A DNA stretch of 64,000 nt from NCBI GenBank assembly GCA_022494885.1, contig JAGVSM010002775.1, positions 1 through 64,000 on the forward strand, read 5' to 3'. Shown in pieces: positions 22,020 through 32,114 of the stretch (its first letter is position 1; the number at the start of each line of letters is the position of its first letter). A model generated the notes under the pieces. It was not told where the DNA came from and did not search any database. It saw nothing but the letters and a program-made list of their open reading frames with translations. The DNA comes from Micrasema longulum (taxonomy: Eukaryota > Arthropoda > Insecta > Trichoptera > Brachycentridae). A program made the translations under genes and the position numbers.

Positions 22020-22479
22020 CAGTACCGGTCAACGTTTATTAATTTTATCGCGGCCCGCTAAGGGAGGGACGTTGATTGTTTATATTTTAGATTGTTATTC
22101 AATATTTGTTATTTAATTGTAATTAAACATGCCTTAAAAATAAAATACAGTTACACCAAAAAATTAAGATAAAAATATTTAACATTTTATTGACTCACTA
22201 GTTCTTTAAATTAATAAGAATTCTTAGCTTGTTTCTTTGCAACGAGACGGTTCTATCTGGGGGTAATAGGAGACAATAACACCCGAAGCGTGTTGCTTAT
22301 ATCCAGTTTATTCCGTTGTTTTGTTTTGATTGCACCGCAATGTCAGAAATGGCAACATGGATTTATGTGCTATGGTGGTAGATTTTTTACGTATTTTTTA
22401 AAGCAGAGCTTTGGGCGGCCCGGTACCATTTGATTCGCGGACCAGTACCGGCCCGCGACCCGGGGGTTGGCTACCACTG
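22020..22479. mobile_element. hAT-like non-autonomous element (one end clear)
   Basis: The right end, read in reverse, begins CAGTGGTAGCCAACCCCCGG followed by GCGGGCCGGTACTGG, the form of many hAT termini. The left end CAGTACCGGTCAACG at 22020, with CGCGGCCCGCTAAG inside, could be the partner end. I cannot confirm an 8-bp target duplication. No transposase frame is present. Confidence 0.45.
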
Positions 22480-22493
22480 ATGTATTATTTGTC

Positions 22494-22745
22494 GGCCTCG
22501 TGGTGTAATGATCAGCGTAAGAGGTCTCGGGTTCGATTCCCGACATGGTTGATGCAAAATATTTATTTAAAAGGGTGTTTTCACACCAGAATATTTTATT
22601 GTCCCTGGACTGGTACCTGAAGCATAAGATTGATCATCTTACCTTCATGTAACAAAAAAATATGATTAAGATATACTGCGATTGGTGTACCGATGCAGTA
22701 CCCTATGCACCATAAGGTGCGGAAAAGGAATGATGATAATGATTT
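22494..22745 (+). mobile_element. SINE family S1, nearly complete
   Basis: The tRNA-like head has A box GTGGTGTAATGATCAGCG and B box GGTTCGATTCCCGACATGG, with a small deletion between them. The body carries GGGTGTTTTCACACCAGAAT, CTTACCTTCATGTAACA and GTGTACCGATGCAGTACCCT, and the end is GGAATGATGATAATGAT. It is a pol III-derived retroposon. The best copy is at 56829-57094. Confidence 0.9.
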
Positions 22746-23084
22746 GTATCATTCACTGAGGAAAATATACATGGACTTTTTTACAATTTATGTTAGAATA
22801 TTCTTATATTCTATATGTTTTTCATGTTTATTTTGTTGTTTGTTTTCTAAAAAAAAAAATATATGAAATAAAATATTGGGACTTCCATTTCCCTAGCATG
22901 AGAAGACTAAACCGTACATAGGCATGACAGCGCGTTAATGAAAACAATTTTCTACCAAACAAAATATGTTTTTTTTTTCTTCTAACTTTTATGGAATTAA
23001 AATTTTAATATTTGTTATATCTGCATCAAAATTTCAAAAAAAAACGAAAACAATCCTTAATTATTATTAAGTTTATTAAAAAAA

Positions 23085-23447
23085 TATAAGAATCATCTCC
23101 CATTCACCGTCAAAGATGTTACAACAGTATCTCTGTTTAAATCACGTCTGAAGAAATATCTCCATCCTCTTCCTTAATCTCTCCTCCTTTCCACTTTTTT
23201 CCTTTTCCCCATTGAGTAATAGTATTGATTTAATGTAATTTATGTACATTTCTTTTTATTTTTATATTTCTTTAGCTTTTTTATCTCTATTTTCTATTGA
23301 ATATGTTTTAACTTGAATTATATAAATACAACTTTTATTTTATTAGTTGGTTGGAAGAACTTGCCATTTGGCAATAAGCCCGCCAATGTACAATTAAAAG
23401 TATGTACAAAAAGTTAAAAAAAATATTTAAAATAAATATCAGATAAA
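23085..23447 (+). mobile_element. LINE 3' end, family K
   Basis: Translation of the first 80 bases gives NHLPFTVKDVTTVSLFKSR then LKKYL, the typical 'W..LP..I....S...FK..LK..L' C terminus of CR1/L2/Jockey-group LINEs. The 3' UTR carries TTGCCATTTGGCAATAAGCC and CGCCAATGTACA. The same element, inverted and split by an insertion, lies at 32115-33300. Confidence 0.75.
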
Positions 23448-23499
23448 ATAATGTCTTCATTTTAAGCATTCATTTATTTATTTTTAAAAAAATAAACAT

Positions 23500-23668
23500 A
23501 TTTTCGTTTTTATGATTTATCCAAATATTTAATTTTGAGGGCCATTTTCAACGAGTTGTAAATAACTCATTACTAGAAAATGGGAATCAAGTTGGGGTAG
23601 AGTGGGATTCAAACCACGGACCTTTGGTCCGTGAGTCTAAGACACTAGCCACGGGACCACAACCCGAT
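23500..23668 (-). mobile_element. SINE family S2, copy 2
   Basis: Reverse-strand tRNA-like head with GTGGTCCCGTGGCTAGTGTC and GGTTTGAATCCCACTCTACC; body with GAGTTATTTACAACTCGTTG; tail toward 23500 with TTTGGATAAATCAT. Well conserved against the copy at 35127-35326. Confidence 0.85.
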
Positions 23669-24214
23669 TAAAATTATTCATGTCTCAGAAAAATTATGAA
23701 TCTACATAGAACCTTGTTTCCCCAATGCGACGATTAGTGGGGAAAGAGGTATACGGGGGAGCACTTAAATTAATCCGCGAACTGGGTAGATGAGGAAAAC
23801 TAAAAATATTCATACTTCGTATTTAGTCCTGACTAAAATCTGACCTTGTTTAAACGACATTGACTGTAAACTTCATGTGGACTCCAGACTTTCTACTCTT
23901 TAAAATTATACCAATTTACTAATATAACACAAGTATTATTATACTGAAGAGAATTAGCGCTTAAAGCTTCTGGCTTCTGTATAGAAGTGGCGTGATCTCG
24001 TGATTCAGTTATCACGTGACCACGTTGATTGTGACGTAATTATATGATTGTGTTATGTCGGAAATGTAAAGATGCAACCCTAGATTAAAATATTCAATAT
24101 CAATTAAGTTTTTAAAACCGCTATTTCGGGTTGGCTTTCCATGGGTACTCGGTTCAAAGAAAATGTCGACATACACCTTCACAAATTCTTATTCTTACTG
24201 GTGGAGGTCAGTGC

Positions 24215-24760
24215 TATTCAAGCTCCTGACGTCACTGCGATCATTTTTCTAATAGATGGGGGGAAATCCATTATGGACACTCGGATAGCCTGAGTAGTGC
24301 CGGACTCACACCGGCGAAACCCCCCCTTTTCTTCTCTGCTGACCGATTCCCGCCTCGCGGCCATACCTCTGCCTGCAGTTTGTCTATACTTCCGCTTGTG
24401 ACATCTCATCTTTTTCTTTTTTCTCTAGTATATTTTCCATAAAGAGTTTTATTAGAGCCCAATTTTGCGCCTTTTTAATCATAGTTTCTACAAGACTATC
24501 TGGAATCAGTCTTTCGGGTATGTCCAGGTCCGTTATAAGTTAATCTCTTTTTTTTAATCCATTTATCGCAATCAAACACCGTGTGTTCTGCATCGTCTTG
24601 TGGTTCATTGCAGTACATGCATCCTTCTGATTCGGCCTTATTGATTTTTTCAAATATTTATAGAATACTCCGTGACTTGTAAGGCACTGGGTCATTCGGA
24701 ATGATGTTTCAACGTCACTGCAACCTGTGAAGATCTAGTATGACAGGTCCCCGTGAATAG
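24215..24760 (-). mobile_element. R1-clade LINE, C-terminal zinc-knuckle region
   Basis: Minus-strand reading gives SDVETSFRMTQCLTSHG then FYKYL, a frameshift, KINKAESEGCMYCNEPQ, DDAEHTVFDCDKW, and IPDSLVETMIKKAQNW. This is the well-known R1-type tail 'F.MTQ.LTGHG.F..YL.....' followed by the C-x2-C...H...C zinc knuckle and AEHT...C..W block. The Arg-rich end extends to about 24215. R1 elements normally sit in 28S rDNA, but many R1-clade families insert elsewhere. I see no rDNA here. One frameshift and truncation make it non-functional. Confidence 0.8.
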
Positions 24761-24937
24761 ATCTCGCCCTCCAAGACCAGGTCTATAAAAAGCCTGGCTA
24801 CAGTGTGGAAAGCGAGAGTGTACGTTTTGCTAAATCTCCCCCTCCAGGCACAGATCCGTAGAGTATTGGGCTATTAGGTAGCGGGCGAGCTCTTTAACAT
24901 CCTCAGGGCCTCGATTATGATAGGAAGATAAAGACGT

Positions 24938-25253
24938 CATACCTTTACCTTGACGGTATAGTTAAAGATAAATTCGCTCTAGCGATTCCTAAGATCCACT
25001 ACCGACCTTCAAATTTTGGGTAGGTACATCGATATGAAACAAGGGGAAGCGCACGTCGCGGTACACATATCTACGCTCTAAAATGACATAGCTTCAGTAT
25101 GACGTCACAGTTGAAGATAAAATTCTCCCGACCGACTACTAAGATACACTACCGATCGCCCACCATTAAGTTTTAATGTAAGTACATCGGTTTATATCGA
25201 CGGGTCTAGAATCCCTCGATACGTTTATCTACGCATTAAAAATGACAAAAATT
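24938..25253. repeat. Imperfect tandem duplication, about 160-bp unit
   Basis: Two diverged units in head-to-tail order. Shared landmarks in each are GTTRAAGATAAA, CTAAGATMCACTACCGA, TAAGTACATCGRT-type sequence, and ATCTACGCWYTAAAAATGACA. Between the landmarks they differ substantially. It could be a small piece of satellite or the internal repeats of an element. Confidence 0.65.
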
Positions 25254-25259
25254 TTGTTC

Positions 25260-26400
25260 CACCGAGCAGTTTTTCCTTTAATTACGATTTGTTTAAATTT
25301 TTAATCGTTTTGAGGTTGGTACTTTTTTTCTTAAAAGCCTATTCAAAATATAAGAGAGAAATGAGTAAATTTTGAAGTCGAATTAAATTCTGACATAACT
25401 GTCAGTTTCTTAAACAAGTGGCTAGATGCAAAAAATAATGTCGCTAGATTTTGCCCAATCAACATATAAGAGTATCTAGGCGTAAAAAAGTTGCCACTAT
25501 AAAAAAATAATTAGTTATTATATTTTTCAGTCTGTTTTACTATTTTCCGGAGTGTACGTATCGAGACGTTAAAGAAGCCGGCTTTGTAGTCGCTCGGTAG
25601 ATAAATACAGACGATCGTTAAGCATATCGTCTTGGCAAGTGTCAAAAGTCTTTTAAAAATCATGTTCAAACGAGAAACGTTTTTATTACACAAAAAAGCA
25701 TCACAAAAGCTGGGAAAATACTATCTTTTTTTATTATGAAAACAAGACGTCGATAATAATTACGTTTCTGTTGTTTAAGGATAAAACTTTTAAATACTAA
25801 AAGGAATATTATTTACGAGTATGTTGACTTGATCAAAAAACGGAAGTCGGTAACTCAATTTATGTTAGGCCGTAATTAGATTTTAGACCATAAAAGACTT
25901 ATAAAACACCGAAGGATCGTTGTGATTGCTATTCCGATTTATGACAGCATTTTAATACAAAATCCGTATGTGGGTTAAACGGTTACAGCGAATAATAGTA
26001 TAAGGGTTGAACGATTTCCCCAAAGTAATTAACCCACCAGGGCGTTCAAATTCAAACAGAAGGCTTTCTGTATATATTCGCGTATCACGTACATCGTACA
26101 TTCTCTTAGGGCTTACGGAGACATAATAATGTAGGAAAATCGAGACGGAAATAGATACCCGAAGCAATTTAACCGGTTTAAGTGAAGCAATTTCAAGGAA
26201 TAAGAAAACTAATGGCTCCTTTATCACTGAAGTACACATTCAACTTTAAACGATAAAATTAAGACTGAAAAAAATAAAAAATAATAAACGTTTTAGGTGA
26301 TGGAACTGCCGTCGTAAATCTTAACAATGTATTTTTGAAATATTAAAATAATATATTTTTGAAACGCCCTGGTGGTTTTTCACATTTAAAAAAATATATA
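25260..26400. other. Intergenic DNA, nothing recognised
   Basis: Minus-strand frames 25511-25693 and 25952-26239 lack domain signals. No shared repeats were traced here. Confidence 0.4.
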
Positions 26401-26402
26401 TA

Positions 26403-27038
26403 ATACACTAGCGGACCCGACAGACGTTGTCCTGCCCGAACGCTGGTTTGCCTGCTATTATCTTGGAAATAGACTTTTCATTGATAAGTAGGTACCTAGG
26501 TACTTGTTTATGGTTGGGTTCCAAAACATAAAATAAATATTTTTTTCAAATAAAACATTATTTTCGCAAACGTCAAACTCCGGTCTTCTCACCAACAGAG
26601 GGGTATACTTATATAGGAATACAATTTGTTTTAATGTATTGAATATAATATTATAGTAGTATTACCAAAAATCCAGTAAAAAAAATGCGTAGACATTTTA
26701 AGAAATTTAAGGAAAGAATCTGATTGAGATCCACAAAAAACAAATGTTGTTTGTAAACATTCAAAAACAAACTTTTTTATACACAAAAAACAACATCTTT
26801 CTATTTTTTTGTAAATGCATTCTCCTCGAATGCAACCCTGGTAAATCGATGAATAAAACTTTAAAATATTTATGCTCCTTGCTTCTTTTTTGCATATTAG
26901 ATTGAAGATTTTTATATCTTGGAACACGCACAGCGCAAAGATCTATATTTCTCTGAAAACCGCACGTACATCGGTTAAGCCGTTTAGGAGGAGTTCAGTG
27001 ACATCACACGTACAGAGGAATATATATATATAAAATAA
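26403..27038 (+). mobile_element. RTE-like non-autonomous repeat, long copy with internal module
   Basis: 5' end ACTAGCGGACCCGACAGACG then TTGTCCTGCCCGAACGCTGG; 3' end ATCGGTTAAGCCGTTTAGG then AGGAGTTCAGTGACATCAC with a TATATATA tail. Between them, 26630-26935 holds in reverse a module (TACCAGGGTTGCATTCG, then GATGTTGTTTTTTG) that recurs at 48.7 and 51.7 kb. The minus-strand frame 26631-26927 covers this module; a Cys-rich peptide (GCIRGECIYKK) appears there but I do not recognise it. Confidence 0.7.
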
Positions 27039-27159
27039 TGAAACACAAAAGTACAAATAGAAATTAAATTTTGTACATAAATAAAACCACAAAAACAATA
27101 ACTGTAAATTAACTGTATTGTCCCATTAGTATCAACCACCTTTGGTAAAAAGGTATGTA

Positions 27160-27345
27160 ATGTTTCATTTAAATTATTTATTGACAATTCTTGATGGAAT
27201 TCCATTGTAATGATGTAATAACTTATATTTCCATATAAGTTATTAATTCAAAAAATACTTGGTACACTTCCACTTATTTATTTTGACCAATTAGCGCTTT
27301 CACCCTCTAACGGGCATCTTCAGACTGGTGAATATTATACAGTGT
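27160..27345 (+). mobile_element. Penelope-like fragment joined to palindrome arm
   Basis: 27170-27245 matches, in reverse, the Penelope-like DNA at 20555-20625 (ATTTATTGACAATTCTT, GGAATTCCATTGTAATGATG). It is followed by TTTTGACCAATTAGCGCTTT and GGGCATCTTCAGACTGGTG, the single-arm relative of the foldback element at 8126-8687. On the minus strand the latter reads CTGAAGA, a GCCC..GGGT stem, then GAAA, a hammerhead-like core. Penelope-like elements are known to carry hammerhead motifs, so the junction fits one decayed element. Confidence 0.5.
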
Positions 27346-27349
27346 AAGG

Positions 27350-28685
27350 GTAATTTATATAAAACTAAATATTATCTTAAGTGTAGGTACATTTAAAAAT
27401 AAGTTGAAAAAGATACAATACGCAATATTGCAATGGAACAGAGTAAGACAAATTATTGAAACATGTGTTGGCGGTGGTGTACTTTAAGAAAATATTATAT
27501 TATTTGAAATATATTTATTGTTTTATTACAATTTACAGGGTCTAACTAAGGGGGCTAATAAGGGTGAGTTATTAAATTCTATTTTTTTTCTTTGTTCTCA
27601 TGCCACTATGATCCTGACTATAAAGATCCTAGGTGGCATCAAAAGAAATGGAAACCAGACGTCTGTGATAGAGTTAATTTATTTGGTAATAAACTGACAG
27701 GTAAATAAACACGGTTCTAATTACAAACACGCGCAATGTGACTTTTATAGCTGATTCGGAGCTGTGTGGATTAAAATTTACTTTATTCTACGTAGTAAAC
27801 TCGCAAATAGCGTTGGTGTGTCTAAATAACACGTGAAAACACGAGTATGCAAATATTATAAACTAGCGGGCAAAATGCTAGACTAACGTATTTAAGCGAC
27901 TATAGAAATTTTCAATTTGTGTTTTTAACATTAACATCTATTCATTACGGCGACAAAATGCTAAGTAAGCAAACGCCCCGAATAACAAGATACGAGTTAA
28001 TACGGGAAGATACTGGAAGAAATCAAACAAAAAATGGACCTTTTGCACTGGTTGGTTGATAGATTGGTTGATAGGTCTTGACTAAGATGATGCCAGGTTT
28101 TAAATAGGTTGACGCTAGGTTTTCGTCTTGAACAGGGTGTGCTGAGAATAGAGCGAATTTACGAACAATGATTATCTTTTTGGCTTTATAGGTTTGGCCG
28201 GTGGAGAGGTGGTGACGGTTTTGATTCTCCTGATAGGAGTTTCTTCCGGTTTACTAACAAGCTAATGAACTAACATACCCTTCCGCCATCAGAATCGGGA
28301 AAATTAGATTGAGGGTGACAGGAAAATTGACTGTATGTACTTAGGTTGCTCTGATGGCAATAGGGACATTAAAAGCAGTAAATGTAAGTTCTAAAAAAAA
28401 CGCGAATTTTTTGTAAACAAAGATTTTTTGAAAAAAAACTTACCGTTCAATACAGCTGAAAATAATTGTCTTTGCAATATGCGGACCTGAAAAGAGGACA
28501 CAAGACCTTCAATGGACCTTTTGCATTAAACTTGTAAAACAGAAACGCTGATTGAAAGAATAATAATATTGATTTTCACCATAAACAGAAAACCATTGTC
28601 ATATATACGCGATTATCTAGCGCAAAAAGCAGTCAGACGATGAAGTGTGTATTTTTTTAATGTACATTATTTATCTCTGTGTCCA
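27350..28685. other. Intergenic DNA, nothing recognised
   Basis: No coding signal. A 12-bp tandem pair (TTGGTTGATAGA) lies near 28050. Confidence 0.4.
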
Positions 28686-28689
28686 GACG

Positions 28690-29045
28690 GATGAAAAGAA
28701 CAGTTCTGTGTGCGAAATAAAACTAGAACCCTGCACGAGTGTTTTCAACTCGATGGCTGATCTCAGGTAAAAATCCTGAATAAGAAAATCGAGTGAAGAT
28801 AAGTCCGCCTCGTTGTGTAGTGGTTGACGCGTTCGCCCTTTACTATTCTTGAGGCCCGGGTTCGATTCCCGGCAGCATGATGTGAAAGATTGCTTTTAAA
28901 GGTATTTTAAACTGCAATATTTCATCGTTCCAAAAATGCACCCGAAGCGTAAGACTGACACCTTACCTTCATGTAACAGATTATCGAAACAAGCTGCTTT
29001 GGTTTACCAATGCAGTGCCAGAGGAAAGGGGGATGACGATGATTA
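28690..29045 (+). mobile_element. Composite SINE: 5' module plus tRNA head
   Basis: 28690-28800 carries a leader (AACTAGAACC..GAGTGTTTT then CAACTCGATGGCTGA) that also precedes SINE sequence at 46085-46290 and 63800-63965. 28805-29045 is an S1-like SINE with CCTCGTTGTGTAGTGGTTG (A box), GGGTTCGATTCCCGGCA (B box), CCTTACCTTCATGTAACAG and GGGATGACGATGATT. The head differs from other S1 copies, so it is a subfamily. Confidence 0.7.
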
Positions 29046-29226
29046 GGAACAATTGTGTGCAAAAGATAAGGCTTGATCCATAGTTGCGTGGTGGGTAACG
29101 CTTATGATATTTTATGATTCAGTTTCTTGGACAAATCTTATTTTATTTGGACAAGTTATTTTCTTTGGTCTCACTTAATAGGTCATTTGTCTCTCGGTTA
29201 ATTATTTAGATCTCAGACACTAAGAA

Positions 29227-30113
29227 TGTATGGGTATTGGAGTAAAAATGGATTATTTTTCAGTAAGCCGCTTGTTGTATGCTGATGATGCAGTTCTGTT
29301 AGCAAGCAGCAAGGCTGATTTGCAGCAAATAGTCTCTAGAATGTATGATGTATGCCTGGAGAGCGAATTGGCGATGAACGAAAGTAACTCAAAAGTGATG
29401 GTATTTGAAAGGGATATTGAGGTTACTGACTGCATAATAAATGTAAACTACGAATATCTCGAACAAGTAAAAGAATTTTTGGATCTGGGAAGCATGTTGT
29501 CAAGAGATGGAAGAGTAGAAAAGGATGTTGAAAGAAGAGCGAATGCGGGCAACAAAATGAACGGAGCACTAAGCACAGTAATTGCTAACAAAAATATGTC
29601 AATCGATATGCTAAACTGGCAGTGCACAACGGAATTTTAGTCCCAACACTTATGTATGGAAATGAAACATGGAACTGGCAGAGGAAGGATAAAAGCCGAG
29701 TGAACGCGGTTGAAATGCGATCTCTTAGACGAATGTGTGGGAAATCAATGTATGACAGGGTAACGAATGATGAAATCAGGCGAGAGTGTAAATCTGAGTC
29801 AAGTATAATTGATAAGATTGAGACAGGGTCTCTGATATGGTTTGGTCACGTAGAACGAATAAACGACGAAAGAAAAGTATAACAAGTCAAATGAACGGTA
29901 ACGTGAGACGACGACGACCGAGGAAGACGTGGCATGATCAGATAAACCAAAATCTGAAGTCTGGTCATGTCAAAAGCAGACAGAACCGAAGGGCGTGTGT
30001 GACAAGATGTATGAATGTGTAAGACGCTAGGAATGTATGCCAGGATAGACGTATGTGGCGGTCCAATCTCTCTGCCTACCCCTACGGGGAAATGGCGTGA
30101 TGGTAGTAGTAGT
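29227..30113 (+). mobile_element. 5'-truncated LINE, reverse transcriptase C-terminal half
   Basis: The first frame (29230-29640) encodes LLYADDAVLLASS, the catalytic YADD motif, then NSKVMVF and FLDLGSMLSRDGRVEKDV. A frameshift near 29606 moves to 29622-29882 (LVPTLMYGNETWNW, RSLRRMCGKSMYDRV, WFGHVERI), and a second shift to RRRRPRKTWHDQINQNL and LSAYPYGE. The element ends in TGATGGTAGTAGTAGT, a TAG-type tail. It is flanked by diverged 13-bp duplications CAGACACTAAGAA (29214-29226) and CGGACACCAAGAA (30114-30126), which fixes its limits. I do not assign a clade with confidence. Non-functional. Confidence 0.88.
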
Positions 30114-30289
30114 CGGACACCAAGAAATTTCAGCCATTCGATAAAATAGGATAATTAGGTACAGTCGCTGTTGATAACGGTGACCTAATAGGAAATTTAA
30201 CTAAGGTGTGACAGGCAGCTACGAGTCACGAGTATTATGATAAAATAAGAGTTATTTCACAAGTACCAAAACCAGGAACCGTCCTTTCT

Positions 30290-30414
30290 TGTTTTGGGAA
30301 AATACGACTAAAGAGTTGATTTCGTTTAGAATTATTCCCATTTTTTACGGAACACCTATTCAGGCTTCGTGGAATGCTGAAGTTCCGTGGAACATATTAG
30401 TTTGGGAAACCCTG
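30290..30414 (-). mobile_element. hAT terminus
   Basis: In reverse it begins CAGGGTTTCCCAAACTAATA followed by TTCCACGGAACTTC and GCCTGAATAGGTGTTCCGT. The hAT relic starting at 33502 begins with the same arrangement (CAGGGTATCTTAAATTATC, TTCCG pairs, GCCTGAGTAGGTGTTCCGC). No transposase survives here. Confidence 0.65.
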
Positions 30415-30421
30415 TTCTAAT

Positions 30422-30500
30422 AGATACGATAAGTGGTTAAACAATACAATGCCTTATGCACCATCGGATGCGAATAGAGGGATGATGATAAGTACAAGAT
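30422..30500 (+). mobile_element. SINE family S1, 3' end fragment
   Basis: AATACAATGCCTTATGCACC, ATCGGATGCGAATAG and GGGATGATGATAAGT match the S1 3' end. It directly abuts the hAT terminus. Confidence 0.6.
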
Positions 30501-30593
30501 GTCAATGTGGTTTAGAAGAATTCACATGAGTTGACATCTCAACGGGAAACTCGGAGACCATTTTTATGGAAGACTGCATCTTCCTCTCTGGTC

Positions 30594-30832
30594 TCAATCC
30601 TGGGATTGGCTGGCAGCAATTACTTTCATTCTTCTCCTCCATTCCTCCCTGTCTTGTGCTGCTCTTTTAAAGTCAACATATGATGAGCAGCGCACGTCCT
30701 CTAATAGGTCCTCCAGGTACTCTCGGCGTGAGCGTCCCCTAGAATTTGTCCCCTCGGTCATCCCCTCCATTATGACATGCAGAAGGCATACTTCATCCAT
30801 AACTCTAAAAAGGCTGAGCTCAAAAATTCCTT
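30594..30832 (-). mobile_element. LINE C-terminal fragment
   Basis: The minus-strand frame encodes LLHVIMEGMTEGTNSRGRS followed by YLEDLLEDV and AAQDREEWRRRMK. This matches the 'MEG.....GR.R..W.DD.......A.DR..WR' ending common to several LINE clades. The frame closes with a stop at its 3' end. Neighbouring sequence has no further RT motifs, so it is heavily truncated. Confidence 0.7.
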
Positions 30833-31237
30833 TAACGCGGTGGTGTAATATCGTATTACCTTAAGCAAAAAACAGAATATTCTGAAGTTCAGACATTTGT
30901 TAACAAAATAAAATGCTCTTCAATAATTCCTTTTCTATAATTTATAAAAATTATAACATAATTTCGATTTGTTATACCAAAATAAATTTAAAATCATAAA
31001 TACGCCGGTCGTATAACTAGCGCGCACTCCTGCTCACTGCCAATAACCGACTGATTAAACGAATTCCTTCTTTTGTTTTTGTCTCTTTCACACAAACTCC
31101 GGCCACAGAACAGCGTCATTGTCTTCCTTGTGATAAGTTCTATTATTGTGCTCTTATTTATACAATACAACAGATTTATTGCGATACTAGCATCACTTTC
31201 ATTCGTATAATAACTTTGTATAGCAAGGATAAATATT

Positions 31238-31702
31238 TTTCGTAGTAATTTTTTTTATCCTAATTTGCTCATTTAATGAGAGAACCTATGAAAATTAGAC
31301 CTTGGATTAAACAAGGCCGTGGGGGACATTTGAACGACATTATCTTTAAAACATCAAATATTATTTAACATGATATAAAAATATCCGTTTTATGTCAAAT
31401 AAAATTTGTTTTATATTTTATGTTCATTAATTCAATTACTCCTATTAAATGACCGTTTACTTATCTACTCTGTTGTGTGAATCAATGTTTCCGCGTGCAC
31501 AATAAAATTTTAGAGAAATTAAAAGATAGCTTTTTTTTTACCTTACATTTGTGTTATGATTATTTTTTTCCCATCAAGCAACATTACCCGGCGACTTCAC
31601 GAATGCGCGCGGCGAAAGTGAGGCACAGTGGGGGAATTATTGGACACAGTCCGATGTATTTTTATGATTCTACGATCCTTCTGGACTATTCTTAATTCTA
31701 TG
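31238..31702 (+). mobile_element. TIR element family E, 3' part
   Basis: Matches the second half of the full-length copy at 57523-58311 (GACCTTGGATTAAACAA, TTTCCGCGTGCACAATAAAA, AATGCGCGCGGCGAAAGT) and ends in GGACTATTCTTAATTCTATG, the exact inverse of the 5' terminus at 19347. The frame 31477-31695 is a by-product. Confidence 0.85.
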
Positions 31703-31704
31703 AC

Positions 31705-32114
31705 TAAATACCAGCGTAAATAAGAAAGTATGGCGTAACTAACTCATAGAATATAAAATATGTTATATAAGGGTTTGGAATAATCTCAGGAGGGTAGTGA
31801 ATTTGACGTGTAATCGAATCTATTCATATATTACGTAATGTAAAACAGTAAATCTGAGAAGGTACTAGTCTATATAATGCTATTACATAATCTTGTTACC
31901 CTCAACTGGAGTGGAATTAAACGAGCGTAAAACCGATCACCTCGCTTACGTGGGGGGTTGCCTTGATCATGATAAAGGTAGAATTAAATTATACATACTA
32001 CATAGACAATACGTATCTGGCAGAACAAATAAAGTAGCAACTGATTTTATTTATTGTTTAATTAGAAATTGATTAAAAATTCAAAATAATCAATATGTAC
32101 ATAGTAAAAAAATG
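31705..32114. other. Intergenic DNA, nothing recognised
   Basis: AT-rich sequence between a family E element and a LINE tail. Confidence 0.4.

Noticed and set aside
22494..22566. Functional tRNA gene
   Set aside because: A and B boxes are present, but the cloverleaf is incomplete and the same head recurs with one SINE body at many loci.
29253..29435. Minus-strand open frame
   Set aside because: Shadow of the LINE reverse transcriptase on the plus strand.
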